Source of the DNA: a virus
Direction: 5' to 3' (one strand)
Length of the DNA: 41,472 nucleotides
IMG/VR virus record: IMGVR_UViG_3300009177_000065
Location: 1-41,472 of that record
Shown here: positions 31,769 through 38,096 of the stretch, one piece after another
Layout: each line of letters begins with the position of its first letter
Numbering within the stretch: position 1 is the stretch's first letter
The notes under the pieces: generated by a model
Databases searched by the model: none
What the model was told of the DNA's origin: nothing
What the model saw: the letters and a program-made list of their open reading frames with translations, nothing else
Program-made: the position numbers and the translations under genes

Positions 31769-32145
31769 GCGTGCTGCCCCTGCTGCTGCGTCGCTCGCTG
31801 TAGCTGCTTTCCGACTGTCGAAAGTTGATAAGCGCCAGTGTCAGACATGAACCACAAGCGGAACCAATTTCCCTCCAGCGCTTTGCGAAACGCTGCCGGC
31901 CAATCGGAATAAAGCTTCGTCGAACTGCGGTAGTTCCTGCAGAACGCCTCCCACGCAAGCGCGATGAACTCGCGCGGGATGCCCGCTGTATCTGCATACC
32001 GCAGCGCATGATGGCCCTCTGGGATAGCCTCGCTGCCCTGTATACTTTTCATCCATGACGCGAATGTCATCTTCGTTCGGCCCTTCTTCTTCGCGCCGTC
32101 GAGAGTCAGAGGTTCGAATTCGTGGCCACAATGGGGGCACTTCAC
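31765..32145 (-). CDS. Zinc-ribbon replication protein (possible helicase loader or primosomal protein)
   Basis: 126 residues. GTG at 32145 overlaps the preceding stop (GTGA); longer extensions run into the upstream gene. The amino end carries KCPHCGHEFE, half of a zinc ribbon. The middle and end have LYSDWPAAFRKALEGNWFRL, a D-W-x-x-x-F/W-R...W pattern seen near the C-terminus of phage replication and DnaT-like proteins. Position just upstream of the DnaB-type helicase supports a loading role. The role is inferred. Confidence 0.65.
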   Translation of the reverse strand: MKCPHCGHEFEPLTLDGAKKKGRTKMTFASWMKSIQGSEAIPEGHHALRYADTAGIPREFIALAWEAFCRNYRSSTKLYSDWPAAFRKALEGNWFRLWFMSDTGAYQLSTVGKQLQRATQQQGQHA

Positions 32146-32414
32146 AACCGCACCTCGCGCCCTGCATACAAATGCCACACCATTCCCTCGTGCTGAATTG
32201 TGTCGATGTAGCAATGGCACGTCGGCTCCTCGAATTCAAGCCCAGTGCCTCGAATGAAAATTGGCCGCTTTACGTAGTGAGCCTCGGTGTCGAACTCCGC
32301 CCAGATGCACATGTTGCCGCGCTGCATTTGAGCGCACAGGATGACCGCATCCGCTGGCATCGTGATTAACTGATGATCGATCAGTTCGAGCGTGTATTTG
32401 TATATTTTTTTCAT
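32142..32414 (-). CDS. DUF7352-like phage protein
   Basis: 90 residues, ATG at 32414 with a GAGGGGAG ribosome site. The sequence KKIYKYTLELIDHQLITMPA, then AVILCAQMQRGNMCIWAEFD, and a late GMVWHLY is the known pattern of a short beta protein found in many phages (DUF7352-like). Its function is unknown. It is the first gene after the structured non-coding leader, so it would be the first read-out of any control there. Confidence 0.75.
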   Translation of the reverse strand: MKKIYKYTLELIDHQLITMPADAVILCAQMQRGNMCIWAEFDTEAHYVKRPIFIRGTGLEFEEPTCHCYIDTIQHEGMVWHLYAGREVRL

Positions 32415-32801
32415 CTGCTCCCCTCAAACTATTAGTGACTAACACACTGCTCTTGATCTTCTTCTGCTGAACCGCTTTTCAGCTCTTGAAGGTTCGAAGA
32501 ACATTCACCAGTAAGTGACCAAGATGGGGCTCCTATCCATCTTGGCGTCAAGCCCCCCCTACCCCAAAGCACTTGGGCAAGGAGGGCGACGCGTTCTGCG
32601 TCCGGCTCGGCCACGGAGTTGCACCGTAGGTTCCTCGTCCTTGAGTTACCTCCCCGGACCGCCCGAGCACTTAGCCCACGGCGCGCACTACCGGAGTCAG
32701 AATGTGCGCTGACCGGAGTGGACTTGGCGGGGGGACGATCGTGTGTTAGGCTTTGGCCTCGTAACACGGTCGGAGACGCCTGCCAGCATCTACTCCGATC
32801 C
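32415..32801 (-). ncRNA. Structured non-coding leader region
   Basis: About 390 bases with no convincing gene on either strand. Several stems are seen: 32793-32798 with 32770-32775; 32743-32751 with 32756-32767 (bulged); the folded domain 32569-32670; and 32519-32527 with 32537-32545. The last competes with 32526-32531/32551-32556. The region lies between a strong terminator and the replication genes in the leftward direction. It may be a regulatory leader or antitermination element. No promoter with good boxes is evident inside it. Confidence 0.55.
32569..32670 (-). ncRNA. Folded RNA domain, riboswitch-like core
   Basis: On the minus strand 32670-32661 pairs with 32578-32569 (9 of 10 pairs, two of them G-U wobbles that would be mismatches on the other strand). 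32653-32649 pairs with 32585-32581 (GGAGG/CCTCC), and inner hairpins are ACGG/CCGT (around 32625-32611) and GACGC/GCGTC (32602-32588). The inner loop segment GGAAC-CTAC-GGTGCAACTCC resembles the core GGGAA/GGTGxAAxTCC of cobalamin riboswitches, but the B12 box is not found. Ligand and function are unknown. Confidence 0.55.
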
Positions 32802-32826
32802 AAAGGCCCTCGCAATGAGGGCCTTT
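32802..32826 (-). terminator. Strong hairpin terminator after the 65-residue gene
   Basis: A perfect 10-bp stem AAAGGCCCTC/GAGGGCCTTT with a 5-base loop. It lies 14 bases past the stop of the 32841-33038 gene. The stem ends in a T-rich arm (TTT) on both strands, so it may work in either direction. It would cut the short early leftward message, unless antitermination lets polymerase reach the replication genes. Confidence 0.75.
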
Positions 32827-32840
32827 GTATTTCTGAAACT

Positions 32841-33038
32841 CTACGCCGCTCGAAACTTCCGTGCAAGCCCCTTCGCTTCTTCCATCCTACGGACTTGCTC
32901 GGCGCTGCGGCTGTGGATCATATTCTGCAGCAAAGACCACCAATAGCGCTTTTCAGAGGGCGAACCGCCCGACTCGGTGAGCCTGGAAAGCTCTCCGATG
33001 ATGTTTTCACGCTCTGCGTCGGTCAGTTGCATCACCAT
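32841..33038 (-). CDS. Small helical protein of early leftward unit
   Basis: 65 residues, ATG at 33038 with GAGGG eight bases upstream. Overlaps the end of the HTH gene by 32 bases. It is an all-helix protein, QLTDAERENIIGELSRLTES then RYWWSLLQNMIHSRSAEQVR, resembling small DUF-type phage regulators. Co-transcribed with the HTH protein and followed by a terminator. Role unknown. Confidence 0.7.
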   Translation of the reverse strand: MVMQLTDAERENIIGELSRLTESGGSPSEKRYWWSLLQNMIHSRSAEQVRRMEEAKGLARKFRAA

Positions 33039-33210
33039 TTTTGCGAACCCTCATACCTCGGAGCTTGAGCGCTACGGTTAGCCTCGGTTCCTTCGTTCGC
33101 CCCTTCTTGAGATCGCACAGAGCGCCTACTGAGGCCCCGACGCGCCGCGCTATTTCGCGCAAGCTGTACTTCGTCTCAAGGGATGCGATTCGTGTTTGCC
33201 ATTCGTTCAT
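33007..33210 (-). CDS. Cro/CI-type HTH regulator
   Basis: 67 residues. The start is ATG at 33210; an upstream-extended frame to 33303 runs through the promoter region. A helix-turn-helix lies at residues 15-36 (YSLREIARRVGASVGALCDL), with a basic C-terminus (KKGRTKEPRLTVALKLRGMR). It is the first gene of the leftward unit and probably binds the repeated sites in the divergent promoter region. With no integrase seen, it is more like Cro than a lysogeny repressor. Confidence 0.78.
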   Translation of the reverse strand: MNEWQTRIASLETKYSLREIARRVGASVGALCDLKKGRTKEPRLTVALKLRGMRVRKNGDATDRRRA

Positions 33211-33220
33211 GCGGCGGCAC

Positions 33221-33272
33221 TGTACGGCAACGCGAACTATTTTGCAAGTACCCACGCTTGACAAGTGTACGG
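33221..33272. promoter_or_regulatory. Candidate operators for the HTH regulator
   Basis: The 7-mer TGTACGG recurs at 33221-33227 and 33266-33272, and CAAGTAC (33245-33251) resembles CAAGTGTAC (33262-33270). These related sites lie on and between the divergent promoter boxes. A small HTH protein bound here could shut off one or both directions. No symmetric operator is clear enough to be sure. Confidence 0.4.
33236..33264 (-). promoter_or_regulatory. Leftward sigma70-like promoter
   Basis: -35 TTGTCA (33264-33259, five of six) and -10 AATAGT (33241-33236, four of six), spacer 17. The -35 overlaps the rightward -35 on the opposite strand. The leader to the HTH start at 33210 would be about 20 bases, with no clear ribosome site. 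Another pair (TTGCAA, TACAGT) lies just downstream and could also work. Confidence 0.6.
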
Positions 33273-33285
33273 AACGGCGTATATT
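33258..33285 (+). promoter_or_regulatory. Rightward sigma70-like promoter
   Basis: -35 TTGACA (33258-33263, perfect) and -10 TATATT (33280-33285), spacer 16. Transcription would start near 33292 and reach the first rightward gene at 33329, whose AGGGAG ribosome site lies at 33316-33321. This is the best promoter seen in the window. Confidence 0.75.
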
Positions 33286-33328
33286 TGCTTCCTGCAATAC
33301 CAATCAACCGGTCCCAGGGAGACTGACA

Positions 33329-33772
33329 ATGTGCACACTCACGATGCAAGATTATTCCGATCCGCGCCAAGCGGTTTATGACGCTGTGTCTGCCCACTGC
33401 AACGACATAAAGCTATCCATCGACGACTGCGCGAAGGTCGGTGAAATGATCGGTTTGGCGTTCTCGGCGATGCCGGACATCAGCGCAGGAATGGTGATCG
33501 CCAAGGCTCGCAAACTGGCCGACGCTCTGGCCCGAGGCGGCGAGCACATTTTCCGGATTCATGTCGGCGGAACGGTTGAAGTGCGCGAGCCGACCGTAGG
33601 CGCGATTTACAGATGCGAATCCGAATACCCGAACTGGGAACACCGTTACCTCGGCGGCGGGCTGTTCGAGATCGACGATCAAGAATGGCTGCAGCTTGGC
33701 GGTCCCGGAGGCGCTCGGCTGATGGGTAGCTACAAACTGAGCGAGGATGAATTGGAGGAGGTGCGCTCGTGA
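33329..33772 (+). CDS. First rightward gene, unknown protein
   Basis: 147 residues, ATG at 33329 (AGGGAG upstream); the longer frame from 33041 runs through the promoter and the HTH gene. The amino half is helical (SIDDCAKVGEMIGLAFSAMP, AKARKLADALARGGEHIFRI), and the rest is beta-like (GTVEVREPTVGAIYRCESEY, LGGGLFEIDDQEWLQL). It is expressed first from the rightward promoter, so it may act early on the host. No family recognised. Confidence 0.72.
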   Translation: MCTLTMQDYSDPRQAVYDAVSAHCNDIKLSIDDCAKVGEMIGLAFSAMPDISAGMVIAKARKLADALARGGEHIFRIHVGGTVEVREPTVGAIYRCESEYPNWEHRYLGGGLFEIDDQEWLQLGGPGGARLMGSYKLSEDELEEVRS

Positions 33773-33870
33773 AACAACTGCGCGAATATCTGTTGATAAT
33801 GGCGGTCGCCGCCGTAGCGGTTGCGTTTCTCGTGTTGGGCTTGTTCATGGCCGCGCAGGATCAGCCATGA
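33769..33870 (+). CDS. Small membrane protein
   Basis: 33 residues, read from the gap; GTG at 33769 overlaps the preceding stop (GTGA) and its stop overlaps the next ATG. Mostly one transmembrane helix (YLLIMAVAAVAVAFLVLGLF) with a short polar tail QDQP. Early, membrane-directed; it may affect the host envelope or superinfection. The double coupling supports reality. Confidence 0.65.
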   Translation: MKQLREYLLIMAVAAVAVAFLVLGLFMAAQDQP

Positions 33871-34166
33871 CCACACAGACACAACGCACGCCGGGGCCGT
33901 TTGCATTGCCGCTTGTCTATGCCGGCAGCGAAACGACGACAGCTTCATGGATCAATGACGCCAACGGTAGGCGCGTCTGTTCGATGCGCGCATGCGAGAC
34001 CGATTCTGATATGGCGCGAGCCATCATCACCGCATGCAACGCGCATGACGAACTGGTAGCGGCGCTGCGCGGCATCATCGAGCATCGCGACCACTTGAAG
34101 CTGCACGATCACCCGGCAATCACTGCAGCCCGCGCCGCGCTGATGCTTGCCGAGAGGGCGAAATAA
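33867..34166 (+). CDS. Small protein, unknown
   Basis: 99 residues, ATG at 33867 coupled to the previous stop. A pattern common in phage accessory proteins is present: TPGPFALPLVYAGSETTTAS, RVCSMRACETDSDMARAIIT, ACNAHDELVAALRGIIEHRD. The CNAHDELVAALR helix is widely seen in small phage proteins of unknown function. It is part of the coupled early rightward series. Confidence 0.72.
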   Translation: MTTQTQRTPGPFALPLVYAGSETTTASWINDANGRRVCSMRACETDSDMARAIITACNAHDELVAALRGIIEHRDHLKLHDHPAITAARAALMLAERAK

Positions 34167-34396
34167 TGTGCTACGCATTACTCCTAGTAACCTATCGCGG
34201 CGAGAAAGGCGAGCCGCAGAAGATCATCGTAGACGACGAGGCGCAGCTTGCTTCCAAGGTCAAGGAAGCGCAGGGACGCCCCGAGGCCGTGAAGGTCAAC
34301 GTCTACATTCACTCCCCCCATGCGAGCACGGAGCGCGTCGAGGAATGGCGCTCGCGTGCAACTCTTCCGAAATCCATCGAGGACGCAAAACCGTGA
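34166..34396 (+). CDS. Small protein, unknown
   Basis: 76 residues; ATG shares bases with the previous stop (TAATG). It has a beta-like start (CYALLLVTYRGEKGEPQKII) and an acidic helical middle (DDEAQLASKVKEAQGRPEAV). No motif or family recognised. Its stop overlaps the next GTG. Confidence 0.65.
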   Translation: MCYALLLVTYRGEKGEPQKIIVDDEAQLASKVKEAQGRPEAVKVNVYIHSPHASTERVEEWRSRATLPKSIEDAKP

Positions 34397-35448
34397 CGAC
34401 ACAGATTGCAGAGTACAGCGCAACCGAGCAGGCCCTTGCGCTGCTGGCCGACAAGTACGGGAAGAAAGCGTACGAAGTCACCACAACGAAGGGGATGCAG
34501 GAAGCGAAGGAAGCGCGCGCCGAACTGCGCGGGTATCGGGTATCGCTGGAGAAGAAGCGGCAGGAATTGAAAGCTCCGGCTCTGGAGCGCTCCCGGCTGA
34601 TCGACGCCGAGGCGAAGCGCATCACCGCCGCTCTGGAAGCGTTGGAAGACCCGATAGACGAGCAGATAAAGACCGAAGAGGGTCGCAAGGAAGCGGAGCG
34701 CGCCGAGCGTGCGCGAGTGATGCAGGAGAAGGTGGCGCACGAAAACTCGATGCTGCAGGAGATCGCCAATACCCCTTTGACCCTGATAGGCCAGAAGTCG
34801 GAAGTGATCGCCCAGGCCAGCCAGGAACTCGCCGAGCGCGATTTGGCGGCCGAATTCGACTATTCAGCACAACCCCGCGCCCGAGAGATTCGGGCTCAAG
34901 CCCTGGGCAGGATCGAGCAGATGTTAACCGACGCTCGGGCGCGGGAGGAGGAACAGGCGAAGCTCGAAGCTGAACGGGCCGAACTGAAACGGCAGAAAGC
35001 CGCACAGGAAGCCCTACAGCGCGAGCAGGACGAAGCGGCGGCAGCACAGCGGGCCGAGGCCGATCGCTTAGCCAAGCTCGAAAGGGACCGGCAGGCGGCC
35101 GAGGAAAAGGCCACCGCGGACGCGCACCGTGCGGAGCAGGACCGGATAGCCCAGGCTGAACGCGAGCGCCTGGACGCCGAAGCTGCCGCCCTACGTGCCG
35201 AGCAAGAGGCTTTCAGGTTGCAGCAAGAGGAACTTGAACAGGCCCAGAAAGAGCAGCGCGAGCGCGAAGCCCAAGAGGCTCAGGCCGCGAGACTGGCACA
35301 GCTTATGCTCGACGCCCCTCCGCTTCGGCAGGCGGCCGTCAATGCCTGGAATCTGCTGCGGGCCGTTGGCTATGCCGACGACGACACAACGATCAAGCTT
35401 GGGTTCGCGATCGATCGAGACGCGCAGCAGGACAAAGCGGCAGCGTAG
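34393..35448 (+). CDS. Coiled-coil protein of the recombination cluster (DUF1351-like)
   Basis: 351 residues; GTG at 34393 overlaps the preceding stop. The opening contains YEVTTTKGMQEAKEARAELR, the typical DUF1351-type start found beside phage recombinases. Residues 80-310 are a long coiled coil (for example ERARVMQEKVAHENSMLQEI, and runs rich in Ala, Glu and Arg). A globular end (QAAVNAWNLLRAVGYADDDT) follows. It is probably a partner for Erf and the exonuclease; no enzymatic motif is visible. Confidence 0.75.
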   Translation: MTTQIAEYSATEQALALLADKYGKKAYEVTTTKGMQEAKEARAELRGYRVSLEKKRQELKAPALERSRLIDAEAKRITAALEALEDPIDEQIKTEEGRKEAERAERARVMQEKVAHENSMLQEIANTPLTLIGQKSEVIAQASQELAERDLAAEFDYSAQPRAREIRAQALGRIEQMLTDARAREEEQAKLEAERAELKRQKAAQEALQREQDEAAAAQRAEADRLAKLERDRQAAEEKATADAHRAEQDRIAQAERERLDAEAAALRAEQEAFRLQQEELEQAQKEQREREAQEAQAARLAQLMLDAPPLRQAAVNAWNLLRAVGYADDDTTIKLGFAIDRDAQQDKAAA

Positions 35449-35487
35449 CCCACCAATTCCCACAAAACTCCACCAGGGAGAACGAAA

Positions 35488-36258
35488 TTGAACAGTCAAG
35501 CAAAAGATGTCGTAACGATCAGCGCGCAAGCAGTGCAGGTAGCGGCCACACCGGCAGACCTCGTGCGGTACGCGATGGACAACAATGTGGACATGGATCA
35601 GCTCGAACGGTTCTACGAGCTGCAGCGAAAGTGGGAAGAGGATCAGGCCAAGAAGGCTTACGTCGTCGCCATGTCGGCATTCAAGGCCGAGCCGCTCGTA
35701 ATCGAGAAGACGAAACAGGTCTCAATGAAGCTCAAGGAGGGCGGGAAGATCGAGTTCAAGCACGTTGAACTGGCGGGCGTCGTCGATGCGGTTGTCCCTG
35801 CGATGGCGTTGCACGGTTTAAGCCACCGTTGGGACATCCACCAGAGCGACAAGGACCGGATCATTACCGTTGACTGCATCATCACGCATGCGGGCGGGCA
35901 CTCGGAAAAAGTGACCATGCACGGTCTGCCAGATGACAGTGGCAAGAAGAACGCAATTCAGCAAGTCGCCTCGACCGTCACGTATCTGCAGCGCTATACG
36001 CTGATGGCTGCATGCGGTGTTGCCGCGAAGAACATCGACGACGACGGCAACGGCGGGGGCGACGAGCAGGACGAGGATTCGGCAAGGATCGAGGCCGATT
36101 GGCTTAGGGCAATCAGCAATACCCCTAACCTAGACGCACTCAAGGCAACGAAGCAGGCCATGATTGACGACTACAAGGGAATCTCGAACCTCCCTAAAAG
36201 TCTCAGCGCCGCGTATAACGATCGCTTGCACGAGTTGAAGCCAAGTGCTAACGCCTGA
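35488..36258 (+). CDS. ERF family single-strand annealing recombinase
   Basis: 256 residues, TTG start with a GGGAG site. The Erf-type core is clear: KWEEDQAKKAYVVAMSAFKA, a strand pair, and ASTVTYLQRYTLMAACGVAA followed by an acidic GDDDG-like segment (KNIDDDGNGGG). It anneals single strands exposed by the exonuclease next door. Its last 14 bases overlap that gene. The pair works like lambda Red in recombination and in repair of replication ends. Confidence 0.88.
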   Translation: MNSQAKDVVTISAQAVQVAATPADLVRYAMDNNVDMDQLERFYELQRKWEEDQAKKAYVVAMSAFKAEPLVIEKTKQVSMKLKEGGKIEFKHVELAGVVDAVVPAMALHGLSHRWDIHQSDKDRIITVDCIITHAGGHSEKVTMHGLPDDSGKKNAIQQVASTVTYLQRYTLMAACGVAAKNIDDDGNGGGDEQDEDSARIEADWLRAISNTPNLDALKATKQAMIDDYKGISNLPKSLSAAYNDRLHELKPSANA

Positions 36259-36826
36259 ACTCCAGCAGGCCCGTATGGGGAAACTGACTGCCAGCATGGC
36301 GCGAATCGTGATGGGCGGACTGAACACAGACGGGCTCAAGACCTATGTCTGCAGGCTCGCAGGCGAACGTGTATACGGCGATCTTTGCGAAGCGTCGTAT
36401 CAATCAAAGGCGATGGAGCGCGGCGACCAGCTCGAATCTGACGCGCTCGACTGGTACGAGTTCAACCATGACGTTCCGATCGTTCGCCAGCAGCACATAG
36501 ACCATCCGACTATTCCGATGGTCGCGGCAACGCCAGATGGGATTGCTGACGATCACGTTGTCGAAGCCAAGTCTCCCCTATTCCACACCTGGGCCGAGAC
36601 GAAGGAGAGGCGCACGATACCGGCCGAGTATCGCTGGCAGTGCGCTTGGCAAGCGTGGTGCGCTGGCAAATCCTGGGGGCGGTTCGTTGCCTACCATCCG
36701 ACACACGGCGGTCAAGGTGTTGTAGTTCCGTTCGAACTGACGAAGTTCCTGATTGAAGAGATGACGGAACGGGTTGTGATCGTCGAAGCGCTGATTCGAA
36801 ACTGGGTAGAGGTGTTCCGTGGCTAA
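36245..36826 (+). CDS. YqaJ-type viral exonuclease
   Basis: 193 residues, GTG start at 36245. The RMGKLTAS segment and the core EESDA-like ERGDQLESDALDWYE (Glu64), MVAATPDGIADDHVVEAKSP (Asp98, Glu107, Lys109) fit the lambda-exonuclease/YqaJ fold. The WQCAWQAWCAGKSWGRFVAY segment is the usual following helix. It makes 3' overhangs for the Erf protein encoded just before it. Confidence 0.88.
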   Translation: MLTPELQQARMGKLTASMARIVMGGLNTDGLKTYVCRLAGERVYGDLCEASYQSKAMERGDQLESDALDWYEFNHDVPIVRQQHIDHPTIPMVAATPDGIADDHVVEAKSPLFHTWAETKERRTIPAEYRWQCAWQAWCAGKSWGRFVAYHPTHGGQGVVVPFELTKFLIEEMTERVVIVEALIRNWVEVFRG

Positions 36827-37277
36827 GTTTGCCGAGCGTACTGTGGTGAGCGCTGAGAAGTCGCGCATGGAGATTGAGCGCATCTTGAGCCGGTACGGCG
36901 CAACCTCTTTCGGCTACGGGACAACGAACGAGCGTGCTGTCGTGATGTTCGAGGCCCACAAGCGCCGCATCAAGTTTGAATTGCCGCTGCATGAACGCAA
37001 CGCGCGCGAGTTCACACACGATCGGCACGGATACGTGCGCGCGGATTCGACACGCGACAAAGCGTTTGATCAGGCCATGCGGCAACGCTGGCGAGCGCTG
37101 GCCTTGACGATCAAGGCAAAGCTCGAAGCGGTCGAGTCAGGCATCACAACCTTTGAAACCGAGTTTTTGCCTTACGTGGTACTGCCGAACGGGCAAACGG
37201 TAGGCGAATATACTTTGCCGCATGTCGCGGCAGCGTATGAAAGCGGGAGAGTCCCTCCCATGCTGCAACACTTTTAA
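36819..37277 (+). CDS. Conserved-looking phage protein, unknown
   Basis: 152 residues, GTG at 36819 overlapping the exonuclease end. It shows a mixed alpha/beta pattern: TVVSAEKSRMEIERILSRYG, AVVMFEAHKRRIKFELPL, RQRWRALALTIKAKLEAVES, and FLPYVVLPNGQTVGEY. This protein type often follows recombination genes, with unknown function. No motif for catalysis seen. Confidence 0.75.
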   Translation: MAKFAERTVVSAEKSRMEIERILSRYGATSFGYGTTNERAVVMFEAHKRRIKFELPLHERNAREFTHDRHGYVRADSTRDKAFDQAMRQRWRALALTIKAKLEAVESGITTFETEFLPYVVLPNGQTVGEYTLPHVAAAYESGRVPPMLQHF

Positions 37278-37296
37278 CCGACAGGAGACAAGGGCA

Positions 37297-37773
37297 ATGT
37301 TTGAGATCAGCAAGAAGTGCACGATTGCGCACGTCAACACTCGGCGCGGCAAGCAAGACACCTCACCCGTGGCCATCGACATCAAGATCAAGGCCGAGGA
37401 TGTCAGCGCGGCGGTTGCTGCTACGGCGCTGCGCGCGGACAAGACGAAGGAGGTAAGCGATGCGTTCTTCAAGGGTGAAGAGCAGCGCTTTCTCGGGATC
37501 GGGGAGATCGTAATTGACGAGGCTTGGGAGGGAAAACACAAGCTGAAAATTATGAGTCTCCCGGCCATGCGTTGCGCGAAGCTGTGGAAGATCAGGGTTC
37601 ACCCGCGCGCAAAGGGACTATTTGACGTGACCTTTCAAGTCACGATCGAGGAGCCGCCGCAGAACTACATCGACGCCATTGCTCGAAAGATCAACGACAC
37701 AGCAATGATCAATTTGGAACAGGACGCGGAACTCGACTTGAAGCGTCCTGAAGCCGAAGGGGAGGGCGAATAA
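37297..37773 (+). CDS. Unknown protein, possible DNA-recombination accessory
   Basis: 158 residues, ATG at 37297 with AGGAGA upstream; an earlier in-frame start at 37222 lies within the preceding gene. It has beta-rich halves (VAIDIKIKAEDVSAAVAATA, LFDVTFQVTIEEPPQNYIDA) and a charged C-terminal tail (RPEAEGEGE). The acidic end is reminiscent of SSB-like proteins, but no OB motif is convincing. It belongs to the recombination cluster by position. Confidence 0.65.
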   Translation: MFEISKKCTIAHVNTRRGKQDTSPVAIDIKIKAEDVSAAVAATALRADKTKEVSDAFFKGEEQRFLGIGEIVIDEAWEGKHKLKIMSLPAMRCAKLWKIRVHPRAKGLFDVTFQVTIEEPPQNYIDAIARKINDTAMINLEQDAELDLKRPEAEGEGE

Positions 37774-38057
37774 TGCAAGCCCTTCTCTACAAACTCTCGA
37801 CAGGCGAAGAGGTGATGGCGCAGGTTGCCGAAGATTCCGAGACGGTTATTTTCTTGCGCAAGGTTCGATTGCTTCAAAGGGCTCCGGGTCCGCAAGGCAT
37901 CATCCGGTTAATTCTTCCCTATTGGGCCGGCAGCATGGCGGACGAGCTGCCGGTCCAGAAGGCTCATATCGTCTTCACTGCAGAGCCAGACAAAGACCTC
38001 GTGGCGTTCTATATCAGGGAGACCTCTGGGATCATTCTGCCGGGCGCCAACGCTTAG
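37773..38057 (+). CDS. Sm-like (Hfq/LSm-type fold) phage protein
   Basis: 94 residues; the start shares bases with the previous stop. The segments ALLYKLSTGEEVMAQVAEDS, ETVIFLRKVRLLQRAPGPQG, and YIRETSGIILPG follow the short beta-barrel layout of phage Sm-like proteins (the STGEE and final DLV-x-x-Y patterns). Such proteins may bind RNA. The link is by eye; RNA binding is inference. Confidence 0.6.
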   Translation: MQALLYKLSTGEEVMAQVAEDSETVIFLRKVRLLQRAPGPQGIIRLILPYWAGSMADELPVQKAHIVFTAEPDKDLVAFYIRETSGIILPGANA

Positions 38058-38096
38058 CTATTCGACTTCAACCTTTCCTAATCTGAGGGCAACACA

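Noticed and set aside
32439-32504. 21-codon arginine-rich mini-ORF (N-peptide-like RAEKRFSRRRSR)
   Set aside because: Tempting as an antitermination peptide near the leader, but too short and without a clear ribosome site.
32604-32636. tRNA-like look (GTGGCCGAG) in the leader
   Set aside because: No complete cloverleaf, no proper T-loop with GTTCRAxxC or acceptor stem could be assembled.
32432-32866. 144-codon leftward frame over the structured leader
   Set aside because: It runs through the strong terminator, has no ribosome site and an implausible Arg/Ser/Gly-rich product.
33211-33303. Extension of the HTH gene to 33303
   Set aside because: It crosses both promoters; ATG at 33210 is better.
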